In this document: positions 1 to 6,813 of the stretch, one piece after another
How the letters are laid out: every line of letters begins with the position of its first letter
Numbering within the stretch: position 1 is the first letter of the stretch
DNA from: Candidatus Aerophobota bacterium
Lineage (GTDB): Bacteria; Aerophobota; Aerophobia; Aerophobales; B3-G15
Length of the DNA: 16,463 bases
Assembly (NCBI GenBank): GCA_030615365.1
Contig: JAUWZM010000059.1
Span: 1 to 16,463, forward strand
Direction of reading: 5' to 3'
Program-made: the position numbers and the translations under genes
Notes under the pieces: model-generated
Databases searched by the model: none
What the model was told of the DNA's origin: nothing
The model's input: the letters and a program-made list of their open reading frames with translations, nothing else

Positions 1-320
1 CAGGCTTTCGTGCCCCCAGGAAACATAACTAATTTTTTGGGAATAGCAAAAGAATTTCAGATTAGAGTGGGAATAAACAGACTAATTACTAAGAATAGTA
101 AGCCTTTGGCAGAGTTTTTAAGAGACTACAGTATTAAGGAAGAAAATTGTTTGATTGAGGATAAGTTTCCCTTGATTGAGCTTCCAGTTACTTTAAGTGG
201 TCGGGGTTTGGGACTGAGGAGAAAAAGCTCAAGAAGTGGGCCAGGAATGCCTTGGGGTGGAGCCCCTGGCAAAAGATGTTTGCCAATATCTCGGACACCC
301 TGAAAGAACGGCAGAAATAG
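1..320 (+). pseudogene. C-terminal fragment of an unrecognised protein, apparently frameshifted near 180-195
   Basis: The reading frame enters from the left edge in frame 1 (QAFVPPGNIT...) and gives ordinary protein-like sequence to about position 185. Beyond that, frame 1 continues to a TGA at 301-303, but its composition turns unnatural, rich in Arg, Gly, Ser and Pro. Frame 3, which opens after a stop at 177-179, instead reads as a normal charged C-terminus (YFKWSGFGTEEKKL...ISDTLKERQK) ending at TAG 318-320. The likely original protein therefore switches from frame 1 to frame 3, equivalent to one inserted base or two lost ones. I do not recognise the family; no motif allows a function. The indel may be real decay or an assembly error. 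That this is the tail of a once-real gene is moderately sure; the exact shift point is not. Confidence 0.5.
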
Positions 321-360
321 GTAAACGATGAGACTCTCCTTTTGAAATTTCTGAGTAATA

Positions 361-470
361 TCAAAAACTTAATCACAGAGAACGCAAATAATTGTGAGTG
401 GTAATAAGCAAAGAGGTCTTTTGCCCTTTACATATTACTTCTCACATCTTATATTCCCTCCCCTCTGTGA
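361..470. repeat. CACAGAG-type palindromic intergenic element, copy A
   Basis: The left arm (361-395, with cacagagaacgcaaa) matches the left arm at 8490-8523 almost base for base. The right arm (429-470, with tacatattacttctcac and ending ctctgtga) matches the right arm at 8616-8651. The ends are inverted: tcacagag at 373-380 faces ctctgtga at 463-470. The middle differs in length between copies. This fits a dispersed palindromic element rather than a gene. Only part of its extent can be defined from two copies. Confidence 0.7.
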
Positions 471-597
471 TCTTCTATGAAAATCATTCTCTTTATTCTC
501 TTCTTTATCCTTAATCTTAATTAAAGTTTATCATAATTTTACTTGTGATTTAACCAATACCCTTTCAGTTGCATTATATATGGCCTAACGCGAATTT

Positions 598-625
598 TTG
601 ACATTTCTCCTTATTTTGATAGAAT
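598..625 (+). promoter_or_regulatory. Candidate sigma-70-type promoter upstream of the phosphohexomutase gene
   Basis: TTGACA at 598-603 and TAGAAT at 620-625 are separated by 16 bp. A TG at 617-618, one base before the -10, makes an extended -10. Transcription would begin near 632, leaving an untranslated leader of about 365 nt before the ATG at 997, across two repeat elements. Hexamers and spacing equal those of the purF promoter (10192-10219, minus strand). Confidence 0.6.
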
Positions 626-722
626 TAAACAGTATTTCAAAGTTCTAAAAAGAATCGATGATAATGGGTAAATTTCCTTAGTAACAGATAAGTTTTCCTA
701 AAAAAGGCAGGGTTCCTTGCTC

Positions 723-800
723 GTCATTGCCAGGAGCGAGATTCCTCGGTTTCCCTTCGCTTGGCTCGGGGCTTCAGCTTTAAACAAGCTCCGCAATCTC
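723..800. repeat. Degenerate GTCATTGC...GCAATCTC palindromic element
   Basis: The segment starts with gtcattgccaggagcgag (723-740) and ends with gcaatctc (793-800). These resemble the ends of a dispersed bacterial repeat family of the form GTCATTGCGAGGAGCGA...GCAATCTC. The interior is longer and more degenerate than that short form. A shorter relative lies at 4041-4077 in the opposite orientation. Both lie next to a BIME-like copy. Family assignment rests on end similarity only. Confidence 0.5.
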
Positions 801-822
801 GAAGTATGCTTTGCAGTCCCAT

Positions 823-878
823 GTAGCTTGCCGATTTATCGGCGAATTAAACCCGCCCAATAAATTGGGCAGCTACAA
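823..878. repeat. BIME/REP-like element, copy 1: two inverted GTAG-headed hairpins
   Basis: This 56-bp unit is repeated at 3981-4036 with 51 of 56 bases identical. Outer ends gtagc and gctac are complementary. Inside are hairpin one, ccga-ttta-tcgg (831-842), and hairpin two, gcccaa-taaa-ttgggc (855-870), joined by an 11-12-nt AT-rich linker. Read from either end the element starts GTAG and then a hairpin, the layout of two REP sequences in inverted orientation. The match to the GTAG class of REPs served by RAYT (TnpA-REP) enzymes is an inference; no such gene is in the window. Confidence 0.75.
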
Positions 879-996
879 TTGCCAGAGAAAAGGGAAAAGT
901 TTTAGAAAAGCTAAACTATTACTTTTTAGCTATTGACTGGCAGTCTGTTACATAAACAAGGTGAATAGTTTTAAGGGAAAAAATAGAGAGGGGCCG

Positions 997-2403
997 ATGA
1001 AAAAAATTAAGTTTGGTACTGATGGATGGAGAGGGATAATTGCCGATGATTTTACCTTTGATAATGTAGTGAAAGTAGCTCAAGCTGTGGCGGATTATTA
1101 CAAGACCCAACCTAATGGGAAAAGGGGTCTGGTGGTTGGTTATGACACTCGCTTTCTCTCTTTTGAATTTGCCCAGAAGTTGACAGAGGTTCTTATAGGC
1201 AATGATTTACCTGTCCTTTTTTCACAGTCTGATGTTCCCACTCAGTGTATTTCTTTTGCTGTAAAGGAAAAGAATCTTCCCGGAGGGGTGATGATTACCG
1301 CTTCTCATAATCCCCCTGAATTTAACGGGATTAAAATTAAAGGCAGCTTTGGTGGCCCGGCTGCTTCTGATATTACTAACCTCATTGAATCCTTCTTGGG
1401 TAAGAGTGAAATTAAAAAGATTAGCTGGGAGGAAGGAGAAAAAAAAGGATTAGCAAGAAAAGAAGATCTTCTCTCATCTTACCTTAGTAAAGTAAAATCG
1501 TTTTTAGATTGGGAAATATTAGCTACAGCTCATCTTAAAGTGATTTATGATCCAATGTTTGGGGCAGGCTCTGGTTTAATAAAAAGACTTTTAAAAGAAA
1601 CTCAATGTCAGGTAATTACTATTCATCCTAAGTATAACCCAGGTTTTGGAGGAATAAATCCAGAGCCGATTGAAGAGAATCTGAGAGATTTGAAGAAAAA
1701 GGTGCTTTGTGAAGGAGCAGATTTAGGCATAGCTACAGATGGTGATGCTGATAGGTTGGGAGTAGTGGATGATAAGGGGCGATACCTTGCTCCCAATCAA
1801 GTTTTCTCTCTTTTGCTTCTCTATCTGATTGAAGAGAGGGGAATGAGGGGAGGAGTAGCAAAAACAATCTCCTTAGGATATCAGCCAGAGAGGATAGCCC
1901 GCAAATATGAATTACCTTTAGAGCAAACACCAGTAGGTTTTAAATATATCTGTGATAAAATGATCACTGGAAAAGTTTTTTTTGGCGGAGAGGAAAGTGG
2001 AGGATACGGTTACGGGGAATATCTGCCAGAAAGAGATGGTGTGCTTTCCTCACTTCTTTTTGTAGAAATGGTCACCAAGAAGGGAAAATCTCTTTCCCAT
2101 ATTTTTGATGAAATGGAAAAAAAATTCGGTCATTCTTTTTTTAAGAGGATTGACTTTCAGAAAAAGGGAATAGAGGGGATAGTAGAAAAGCTTTCTTCCT
2201 CTCCTCCTTCTTCTCTGGGAGGGATCCCTCTAAGAGAAATAATTACTATTGATGGATTAAAGTATGTAATGGAGGATGAGAGTTGGCTTCTTGTTCGTCC
2301 TTCAGGGACTGAGCCCAAGGTGAGGGTATACGCTGAGGCGTCTAAAAAAGGTCAAATGGATAGAATTATTCAACAAGGAGTAAGGATGATCCAGAATATT
2401 TAG
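997..2403 (+). CDS. Phosphoglucomutase/phosphomannomutase family protein (alpha-D-phosphohexomutase)
   Basis: This cytosolic enzyme interconverts hexose 1- and 6-phosphates through a phosphoserine intermediate, feeding glycogen, cell-wall or nucleotide-sugar synthesis. All four family signatures are present (468-aa numbering): the N-terminus FGTDGWRG, the phosphoserine loop TASHNPPEFNG with Ser103, the Mg-binding loop DGDADR (248-253), the sugar-binding GEES (331-334), and the C-terminal phosphate loop RPSGTEP (434-440). Length is normal for the family. I chose the ATG at 997 over an in-frame GTG at 961: the family begins at KKIKFGTDGWRG, and a GAGAGGGG stretch at 986-993 sits at ribosome-binding distance, whereas the 12 extra residues look like leader. 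A TTGACA/TAGAAT promoter lies 370 bp upstream. Whether glucose, mannose or glucosamine phosphate is preferred cannot be told from sequence. Confidence 0.95.
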   Translation: MKKIKFGTDGWRGIIADDFTFDNVVKVAQAVADYYKTQPNGKRGLVVGYDTRFLSFEFAQKLTEVLIGNDLPVLFSQSDVPTQCISFAVKEKNLPGGVMITASHNPPEFNGIKIKGSFGGPAASDITNLIESFLGKSEIKKISWEEGEKKGLARKEDLLSSYLSKVKSFLDWEILATAHLKVIYDPMFGAGSGLIKRLLKETQCQVITIHPKYNPGFGGINPEPIEENLRDLKKKVLCEGADLGIATDGDADRLGVVDDKGRYLAPNQVFSLLLLYLIEERGMRGGVAKTISLGYQPERIARKYELPLEQTPVGFKYICDKMITGKVFFGGEESGGYGYGEYLPERDGVLSSLLFVEMVTKKGKSLSHIFDEMEKKFGHSFFKRIDFQKKGIEGIVEKLSSSPPSSLGGIPLREIITIDGLKYVMEDESWLLVRPSGTEPKVRVYAEASKKGQMDRIIQQGVRMIQNI

Positions 2404-2408
2404 TTTGC

Positions 2409-2443
2409 AGTCTATTAGTCCTATGGTCGATAGTCTGGTAGTC
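2409..2443. repeat. Short degenerate tandem of AGTC units
   Basis: Just after the mutase stop codon the bases agtc recur with a 7-8-nt period: agtctatt, agtcctat, ggtcgat, agtctggt, agtc. A partial echo (ttgactggcagtctg) lies at 933-947. It looks like a small degenerate tandem; no function is visible. Confidence 0.4.
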
Positions 2444-2569
2444 AAAAAAATCTCTCACCAGATTTAGGGCTTAGGATCAAGAACTAATTGACTTTTATTT
2501 TGTTTTCGACGAAGGATTGCGAACGTGGGGTTATCAGATCATTGACTATTTAGTTGGCGGAGCATTTCT

Positions 2570-3118
2570 ATGTATGAAGATATTCTTATAGCTGGGTTTG
2601 GAGGACAGGGGATAATTTTTACGGGAAAACTTTTAGCGTATGCTGGATTAAGAGAGAGCAAAGAGGTAGCGTATTACCCCTCCTATGGAGCAGAGATGCG
2701 GGGAGGGACAGCTAATTGCACTGTTATAATTTCTGATTCTATAATTCCCTCTCCCATTATTTCCTTTCCTTTAAATGCTATAATAATGAGTAATCCCGCT
2801 TTCTTAAAATTTTTCTATCGAATGAAAAAGGGAAGCAGGGTAATTATAAATACTTCCTTGATCAATGCTGATGCGAATCGTCAGGATATCGAAGTAATTA
2901 AGATCCCGGCGAACCAAATAGCTGAAGAATCGGGAAGTGGTAAAACAGCCAATATGGTAGCTCTGGGTGCCTGGATAAGTGTATCTAAGATAGTTACTCT
3001 GGAAAGTCTTATTTCCTCTTTTAGGGATGTAATCTCGGAGAGAAAAAAAGCTCTTTTACCTATAAATGAGAAGTCTCTAAGGAAGGGGTGGGAGTTTGTC
3101 TCACTACTTGATCGATGA
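2570..3118 (+). CDS. 2-oxoacid:ferredoxin oxidoreductase, gamma subunit (KorC/VorC-like)
   Basis: In 2-oxoacid:ferredoxin oxidoreductases the gamma subunit works with thiamine-diphosphate-binding alpha and beta chains to oxidise 2-oxoacids to acyl-CoA, reducing ferredoxin; these are oxygen-sensitive enzymes of anaerobes. The 182-aa protein has the family layout: the N-terminal glycine loop GFGGQG (residues 9-14), then PSYGAEMRGGTANC (37-50), and a conserved Asn-Pro (NPAF) near residue 75. Length matches stand-alone gamma subunits. The ATG at 2570 follows a weak ggcggag site; a second ATG at 2574 is out of frame. The last 23 bases overlap the next gene. No alpha, beta or ferredoxin-like delta gene is in the window, so it is an orphan here. 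The substrate (2-oxoglutarate, branched-chain oxoacid or other) cannot be assigned. Confidence 0.88.
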   Translation: MYEDILIAGFGGQGIIFTGKLLAYAGLRESKEVAYYPSYGAEMRGGTANCTVIISDSIIPSPIISFPLNAIIMSNPAFLKFFYRMKKGSRVIINTSLINADANRQDIEVIKIPANQIAEESGSGKTANMVALGAWISVSKIVTLESLISSFRDVISERKKALLPINEKSLRKGWEFVSLLDR

Positions 3119-3959
3119 TTTTCTTAATTATTTAAAAGTAGAAAGGGGATTATCTCTTAATACCATCCAGGCTTACAAAATAGACCTAAGGCAATTGGGA
3201 AGATCGGTTAATAGTGATTTTTTAGAGGTAGATTCTTCTATAATTGGAAGATATATAGCTTCTCTTAGAGAAAAAGGGCATCTTTCCTCCACGTTAAATC
3301 GTAAGTTGTCGGTTATAAGAATGTTCTATCGCTTTCTCTTTTCTGAGGGGAAGATAAATTATAATCCCTTGCAGACAATTTCCTCTCCTCGAAGGAAAAG
3401 AAAAATTCCTTGTTATCTTTCTTTAAAAGAAGTTGAAGATATTCTTCAGGCACCCTCCACTAATACTTTTTATGGGTTAAGGGATAGAGCTATATTAGAG
3501 GTTCTTTATGGATCAGGTATTCGCATTTCTGAGCTTATAGGTCTCAATAGAGGTGATATTAATTTAAAAACAGGATGGTTGAAAGTTTTTGGTAAAGGGT
3601 CCAGGGAAAGGATGATTCCTATAGGTAAACAGGCAAAGCTTTGGGTGAGAAGATATTTAAGAGAAAGAAAGGAGGGAAAAGACACCCCTCTTTTTTGTAA
3701 TAGATACGGGAAAAACCTCTCTCGTCAATATTGCTGGAAGATAATTAAAAAATACGCTAATATTGCTGGAATAAAAAAGACAATCTCTCCTCATACTCTA
3801 CGTCACTCTTTTGCTACTCATCTTCTTTCCCATGATGCCGACTTAAGATCGGTTCAGGAACTTTTGGGGCATGTGAATATTACCACAACTCAAATTTATA
3901 CCCATATTACTCAGGAGAGGTTAAAGAAGGTATACAAGAAATACCATCCCCGAGCTTAA
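3096..3959 (+). CDS. xerD: Tyrosine recombinase of the XerC/XerD family
   Basis: Xer recombinases resolve chromosome dimers at dif sites by strand exchange through a covalent tyrosine-DNA intermediate. The 287-aa protein has an N-terminal SAM-like core-binding domain (about 1-95, with RGLSLNTIQAY) and a catalytic domain with the full active site: Arg143 (GSGIRISEL), Lys167 (GKGSRERM), His233 and Arg236 (HTLRHSFATHLL), His259 (LLGHVNITTTQ) and the nucleophile Tyr268 (IYTH). The start is a TTG at 3096 inside the end of the upstream gene; it gives the usual family N-terminus (LIDDFLNYLKVERGLS) and has a purine-rich GGGTGGGAG just before it. The 23-base overlap suggests translational coupling. 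Length and sequence resemble XerD-type housekeeping recombinases more than phage integrases, but XerC versus XerD cannot be settled. A BIME-like repeat begins 21 bp after the stop. Confidence 0.9.
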   Translation: MSHYLIDDFLNYLKVERGLSLNTIQAYKIDLRQLGRSVNSDFLEVDSSIIGRYIASLREKGHLSSTLNRKLSVIRMFYRFLFSEGKINYNPLQTISSPRRKRKIPCYLSLKEVEDILQAPSTNTFYGLRDRAILEVLYGSGIRISELIGLNRGDINLKTGWLKVFGKGSRERMIPIGKQAKLWVRRYLRERKEGKDTPLFCNRYGKNLSRQYCWKIIKKYANIAGIKKTISPHTLRHSFATHLLSHDADLRSVQELLGHVNITTTQIYTHITQERLKKVYKKYHPRA

Positions 3960-3980
3960 AGTAAAGTATGCAATTCTCAG

Positions 3981-4036
3981 GTAGCCTGCCGATTTATCGG
4001 TGTATTAAACCCGTCCCATAAATTGGGCAGCTACAA
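3981..4036. repeat. BIME/REP-like element, copy 2
   Basis: Second copy of the 56-bp unit at 823-878, in the same orientation, with five substitutions. Outer ends gtagc/gctac and hairpin one (ccgatttatcgg) are unchanged. Hairpin two has two changes on its left arm and pairs less well (ccca...tggg). Both copies are preceded by aagtatgc (802-809 and 3964-3971), so the repeated unit may extend to the left. It sits between the recombinase stop and the next gene and could act as an mRNA 3'-end stabiliser or transcription attenuator, which is inferred. Confidence 0.75.
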
Positions 4037-4040
4037 CAAT

Positions 4041-4077
4041 AGATTGCCACATTCTCCTCCGGGAAATTTGCAATGAC
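4041..4077. repeat. Short AGATTGCC...GCAATGAC palindromic element
   Basis: The ends agattgcc (4041-4048) and gcaatgac (4070-4077) correspond, on the other strand, to GTCATTGC...GGCAATCT. This is the same end pair seen in the degenerate element at 723-800, but shorter and inverted. It begins five bases after the BIME-like copy and ends 36 bp before the next start codon. Confidence 0.5.
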
Positions 4078-4113
4078 AGGAAATAGAAAAATTTAAAGGG
4101 TGAAAGGGGGGCA

Positions 4114-6732
4114 ATGCAGATAATTACTACTCACACTGGTTCAGATTTTGATGCGTTGGCTTCTATGGTTGCAGCTCACAAGCTTTATCCTGAGGCAAAG
4201 ATTTGTTTCCCCGGCTCCTTATCCAGAGAGGTAAGGGATTTTATGCATCTTTACGGAGAAATGATTCCTGTAGCAAAAATAGCAGAAAAAGATCTTCCCC
4301 AAATAACGCGGCTAATTATTGTTGATACCAGATGGATTAACCGAATTGGAATATTTCGAGGGGTTGTGGAAGAGGGAGAAGCTGAAATTCATCTTTATGA
4401 TCATCATCCCGATTATCCCCAGGATATTCAGGGAGACTGGGGATTATGCAAAGAGGCGGGAGCTACTGTCTCTTTTTTGGTGAGGTTAATTGAAGAAAGA
4501 GAAATCTGCATTACTCCCTTTGAAGCTACCCTTTTTGCTCTGGGGATTTATGAGGATACCGGTTCTTTAAGTTTTTCCTCTACTACCCCCTTAGATCTTG
4601 AATCGGTTAGCTTTCTGCTTTCTCGAGGAGCTAATCTTGAGTTTATTTCCAGTTTTTTAAACAGGCAGTTAACTGAGAAGCAGCTTTTGCTTTTAAACAG
4701 TTTTTTAAAAGAGGCTAAAATTCACTATGTAAATGGAGTAGAGGTAGTGATAATTGTAACCAAAGTTGATGAATTTGCAGGAGGGCTTTCCCTTCCTCTT
4801 CACAAATTTATTGATTTGAAAAATCCCGATGTTGTCTTTGCGTTAATTAAAGCAAAGACAAAAATTTACCTGCTTGCTCGTTCACGAATAACTTCGGTAA
4901 ATGTGGGAGATATTTTATCCTCTCTGGGAGGGGGAGGACATGACTTTGCTGCTTCGGCTTTAATTAAAGATAAAGATATCAAAGAGATAGAGGCATCCCT
5001 TTACGAGGTTCTTGGAAAAAAGATAAACCCCCGACTTACTGTAGGTAAAGTAATGAGGACTGTTCCAGGAATAGTTTCTATTTCAACTTCGCTCAAGGAT
5101 GCAAAAAAAATAATGCAGCTACATGACCTTCGCATTCTTCCTGTAGGAGAGAAGGAAGAAGTGATGGGAACTATATCGCGGGATCAGATAGACCGTATTG
5201 TTGCTCATGGTTCAGATAATGTTTCTTTAAAAGGTTGCTTTTCCCATAAATTCTTCTCTATTCCATCTTCTACCTCTCTTAAGAGGGCACAGGAGGTAAT
5301 GATAGAAAAGGAGACTTCTCATCTTCTTGTTTTCAAAAATGATAATTTGGTAGGAGTTATCAGCAGTTTTGATATTTTAAATGCGTTTCACCAGGATAAG
5401 GAAAAGTTATTAAAGGAGGAGAATGTCAAGGATGCGTTAAGGAGAAAAATTCCTTCTAAGATGATGCACATCTTATGCCGAGCTGGGCAGGTAGGTGAAA
5501 AGATGGGCTATAAGGTCTTTATTGTGGGAGGATTTGTGAGAGATATGCTTTTGGGAATAGAAAATCTGGATATGGATCTGGTAGTGGAGGGAAAGGGAAT
5601 TTCTTTTGCTCAAGAGCTATCTCGAGAATTAAAAGCAAGGGTATTAACGCATCGAGAGTTTGGTACAGCTACTCTTACTCTTCCTGATGAATTTAAGTTG
5701 GATATAGCAACTTCTCGCCGGGAATTTTATCCAAAGCCAGCAGCTTTACCCAAAGTTCAGGCAGCTCCTTTGAAAGAAGATCTTTTTCGCAGAGATTTTA
5801 CAGCGAACTCAATGGCTATTAGTATCAATCCAGACAGTTTTGGGGAACTGGTGGATTTTTTTGGCGGAAGAGAGGATTTAAGAGAGAAAAAACTTCGAGC
5901 TCTGCATTCTCGAAGTTTTATAGATGATCCCACCAGAATATTTAGAGCGATAAGATTTGAACAGAGATACGGATTTTGTATAGAGCAAAATACTCTAAAG
6001 TTGATTAAGCGTGCTCTGGAAGAGGGAGTTTTTCATAAATTGAGCGGGAAAAGAGTGAAAGAGGAACTGATTCAGATTCTGGAAGAAGATCGTCCAGAGA
6101 GAAGTTTTGATAGGATGGAAGAGCTTGGTATTCTAAAAATGATTCATCCCAAAATTCATTTAACGAGGCAGAAAAAAGAGATATTGAACTGTTTGATAGA
6201 TGTAATTGCTATTTATGAGACCTTATGGGGAAAAAGAATTAAGAGATGGCTGGTTAGACTTTGTGTGTTACTGGAAGAGTTAGAAATTGGGGATATAGTC
6301 CAGCTATCTTCTAAGTACACCTTTACTCGAGAAGAAAGACAGGTCCTTATCGAGGCAGGAAAGGATGTGAAGTCTATTCTAAGGGAACTGGAAGTCCCTG
6401 ATGTCCGGCCCAGTTACATCTACTATTTACTGCAGCCTTTTCCCCCCGAAGTTCTTCTTTTAGCCATGGCTAAAGCAAGGAGTAAAATAGTTAAGAAAAG
6501 AATATTCTCCTACCTCTCTCATCTACAAAGAGTAAAGATAGAGGTAAGTGGAGAGGATTTAAAAAGATTAGGGTATAAACCATCCCCTCGGTATGCTCAG
6601 ATACTGAAGGAGGTTAAAAAAGCAAGGTTGAATGAGATTGTCAAAACCAAGGATGAAGAGATAGCTTTTATAAAGAGAAAATTTGGTAACAGTTCAGCCA
6701 CTAAGTCACCAAGACACAAAGGAGTGATATAA
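4114..6732 (+). CDS. DHH phosphoesterase - CBS pair - class II tRNA nucleotidyltransferase/poly(A) polymerase fusion
   Basis: An 872-aa fusion. Residues 1-300 form a DHH/DHHA1 phosphoesterase: HTGSDFDA (7-14), DTR (71-73), DHH (96-98) and GGGGH (272-276). Two CBS modules follow (about 306-366 and 372-430), which usually sense adenine nucleotides. Residues about 450-872 are a class II nucleotidyltransferase: GGFVRD (472-477), catalytic Asp pair in LDMDLV (485-490), RRDFTANSMA (559-568), DDPTRIFRAIRF (604-615) and GKRVKEEL (645-652). The last part should add CC, A, CCA or poly(A) to RNA 3' ends; long homologues of this layout exist in other bacteria, including ones with split CC- and A-adding enzymes, and specificity cannot be read here. 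The base-selecting motif usually written EDxxR is DDPTR. ATG 4114 follows AAAGGGGGG. The final dozen or so residues (from about 860) are encoded by a CACCAAG-type repeat and are probably not conserved. Confidence 0.92.
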   Translation: MQIITTHTGSDFDALASMVAAHKLYPEAKICFPGSLSREVRDFMHLYGEMIPVAKIAEKDLPQITRLIIVDTRWINRIGIFRGVVEEGEAEIHLYDHHPDYPQDIQGDWGLCKEAGATVSFLVRLIEEREICITPFEATLFALGIYEDTGSLSFSSTTPLDLESVSFLLSRGANLEFISSFLNRQLTEKQLLLLNSFLKEAKIHYVNGVEVVIIVTKVDEFAGGLSLPLHKFIDLKNPDVVFALIKAKTKIYLLARSRITSVNVGDILSSLGGGGHDFAASALIKDKDIKEIEASLYEVLGKKINPRLTVGKVMRTVPGIVSISTSLKDAKKIMQLHDLRILPVGEKEEVMGTISRDQIDRIVAHGSDNVSLKGCFSHKFFSIPSSTSLKRAQEVMIEKETSHLLVFKNDNLVGVISSFDILNAFHQDKEKLLKEENVKDALRRKIPSKMMHILCRAGQVGEKMGYKVFIVGGFVRDMLLGIENLDMDLVVEGKGISFAQELSRELKARVLTHREFGTATLTLPDEFKLDIATSRREFYPKPAALPKVQAAPLKEDLFRRDFTANSMAISINPDSFGELVDFFGGREDLREKKLRALHSRSFIDDPTRIFRAIRFEQRYGFCIEQNTLKLIKRALEEGVFHKLSGKRVKEELIQILEEDRPERSFDRMEELGILKMIHPKIHLTRQKKEILNCLIDVIAIYETLWGKRIKRWLVRLCVLLEELEIGDIVQLSSKYTFTREERQVLIEAGKDVKSILRELEVPDVRPSYIYYLLQPFPPEVLLLAMAKARSKIVKKRIFSYLSHLQRVKIEVSGEDLKRLGYKPSPRYAQILKEVKKARLNEIVKTKDEEIAFIKRKFGNSSATKSPRHKGVI

Positions 6733-6783
6733 ATTTTAAACTCCTGATGATATTAAGAAAATTATTACATAATCTTGGTGGCT
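6696..6783. repeat. CACCAAG-type palindromic element overlapping the 3' end of the fusion gene
   Basis: Left end agccactaag (6696-6705) and right end cttggtggct (6774-6783) are complementary at 9 of 10 positions. The left arm continues tcaccaagacacaaagg, the pattern of a dispersed bacterial element built from CACCAAG/CACAAAG motifs. A nested ggag (6721-6724) and ctcc (6741-6744) extends the palindrome. The element contains the stop codon at 6730-6732 and most of the gap before the M50 gene, ending 20 bp before the latter's ribosome-binding site. Confidence 0.6.
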
Positions 6784-6813
6784 AAATAATTGAAAGTTTT
6801 TTAGGAGGAAATT

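Larger units (their letters stand above)
321..996. other. 676-bp gene-free, repeat-rich region upstream of the phosphohexomutase
   Basis: No convincing coding sequence lies here. It holds a CACAGAG-type palindromic element (361-470), a strong candidate promoter (598-625), a degenerate GTCATTGC-type element (723-800) and a 56-bp BIME-like element (823-878). Just upstream of the next gene is a perfect 7-bp inverted repeat, agctaaa at 909-915 and tttagct at 925-931, with a 9-nt loop. It lacks the GC-rich stem and U-tract of an intrinsic terminator. I see nothing in 484-597 or 640-715 beyond AT-rich sequence. Confidence 0.6.

Noticed and set aside
190..198. Programmed -1 frameshift site
   Set aside because: The bases do not form a proper slippery heptamer (A-site codon agt rather than aaN), and no strong downstream stem was evident; an indel is simpler.
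186..303. Frame 1 tail of the left-edge reading frame as true protein
   Set aside because: Composition turns Arg/Gly/Ser/Pro-rich, while frame 3 over the same bases reads as a normal C-terminus.
961..996. GTG start at 961 extending the mutase by 12 residues
   Set aside because: The family starts at the ATG at 997, which has a purine-rich site just upstream; the extra residues look like untranslated leader.
2434..2462. Terminator after the mutase gene (tctggt/accaga)
   Set aside because: A 6-bp stem with a 17-nt loop and no U-tract is too weak for an intrinsic terminator.
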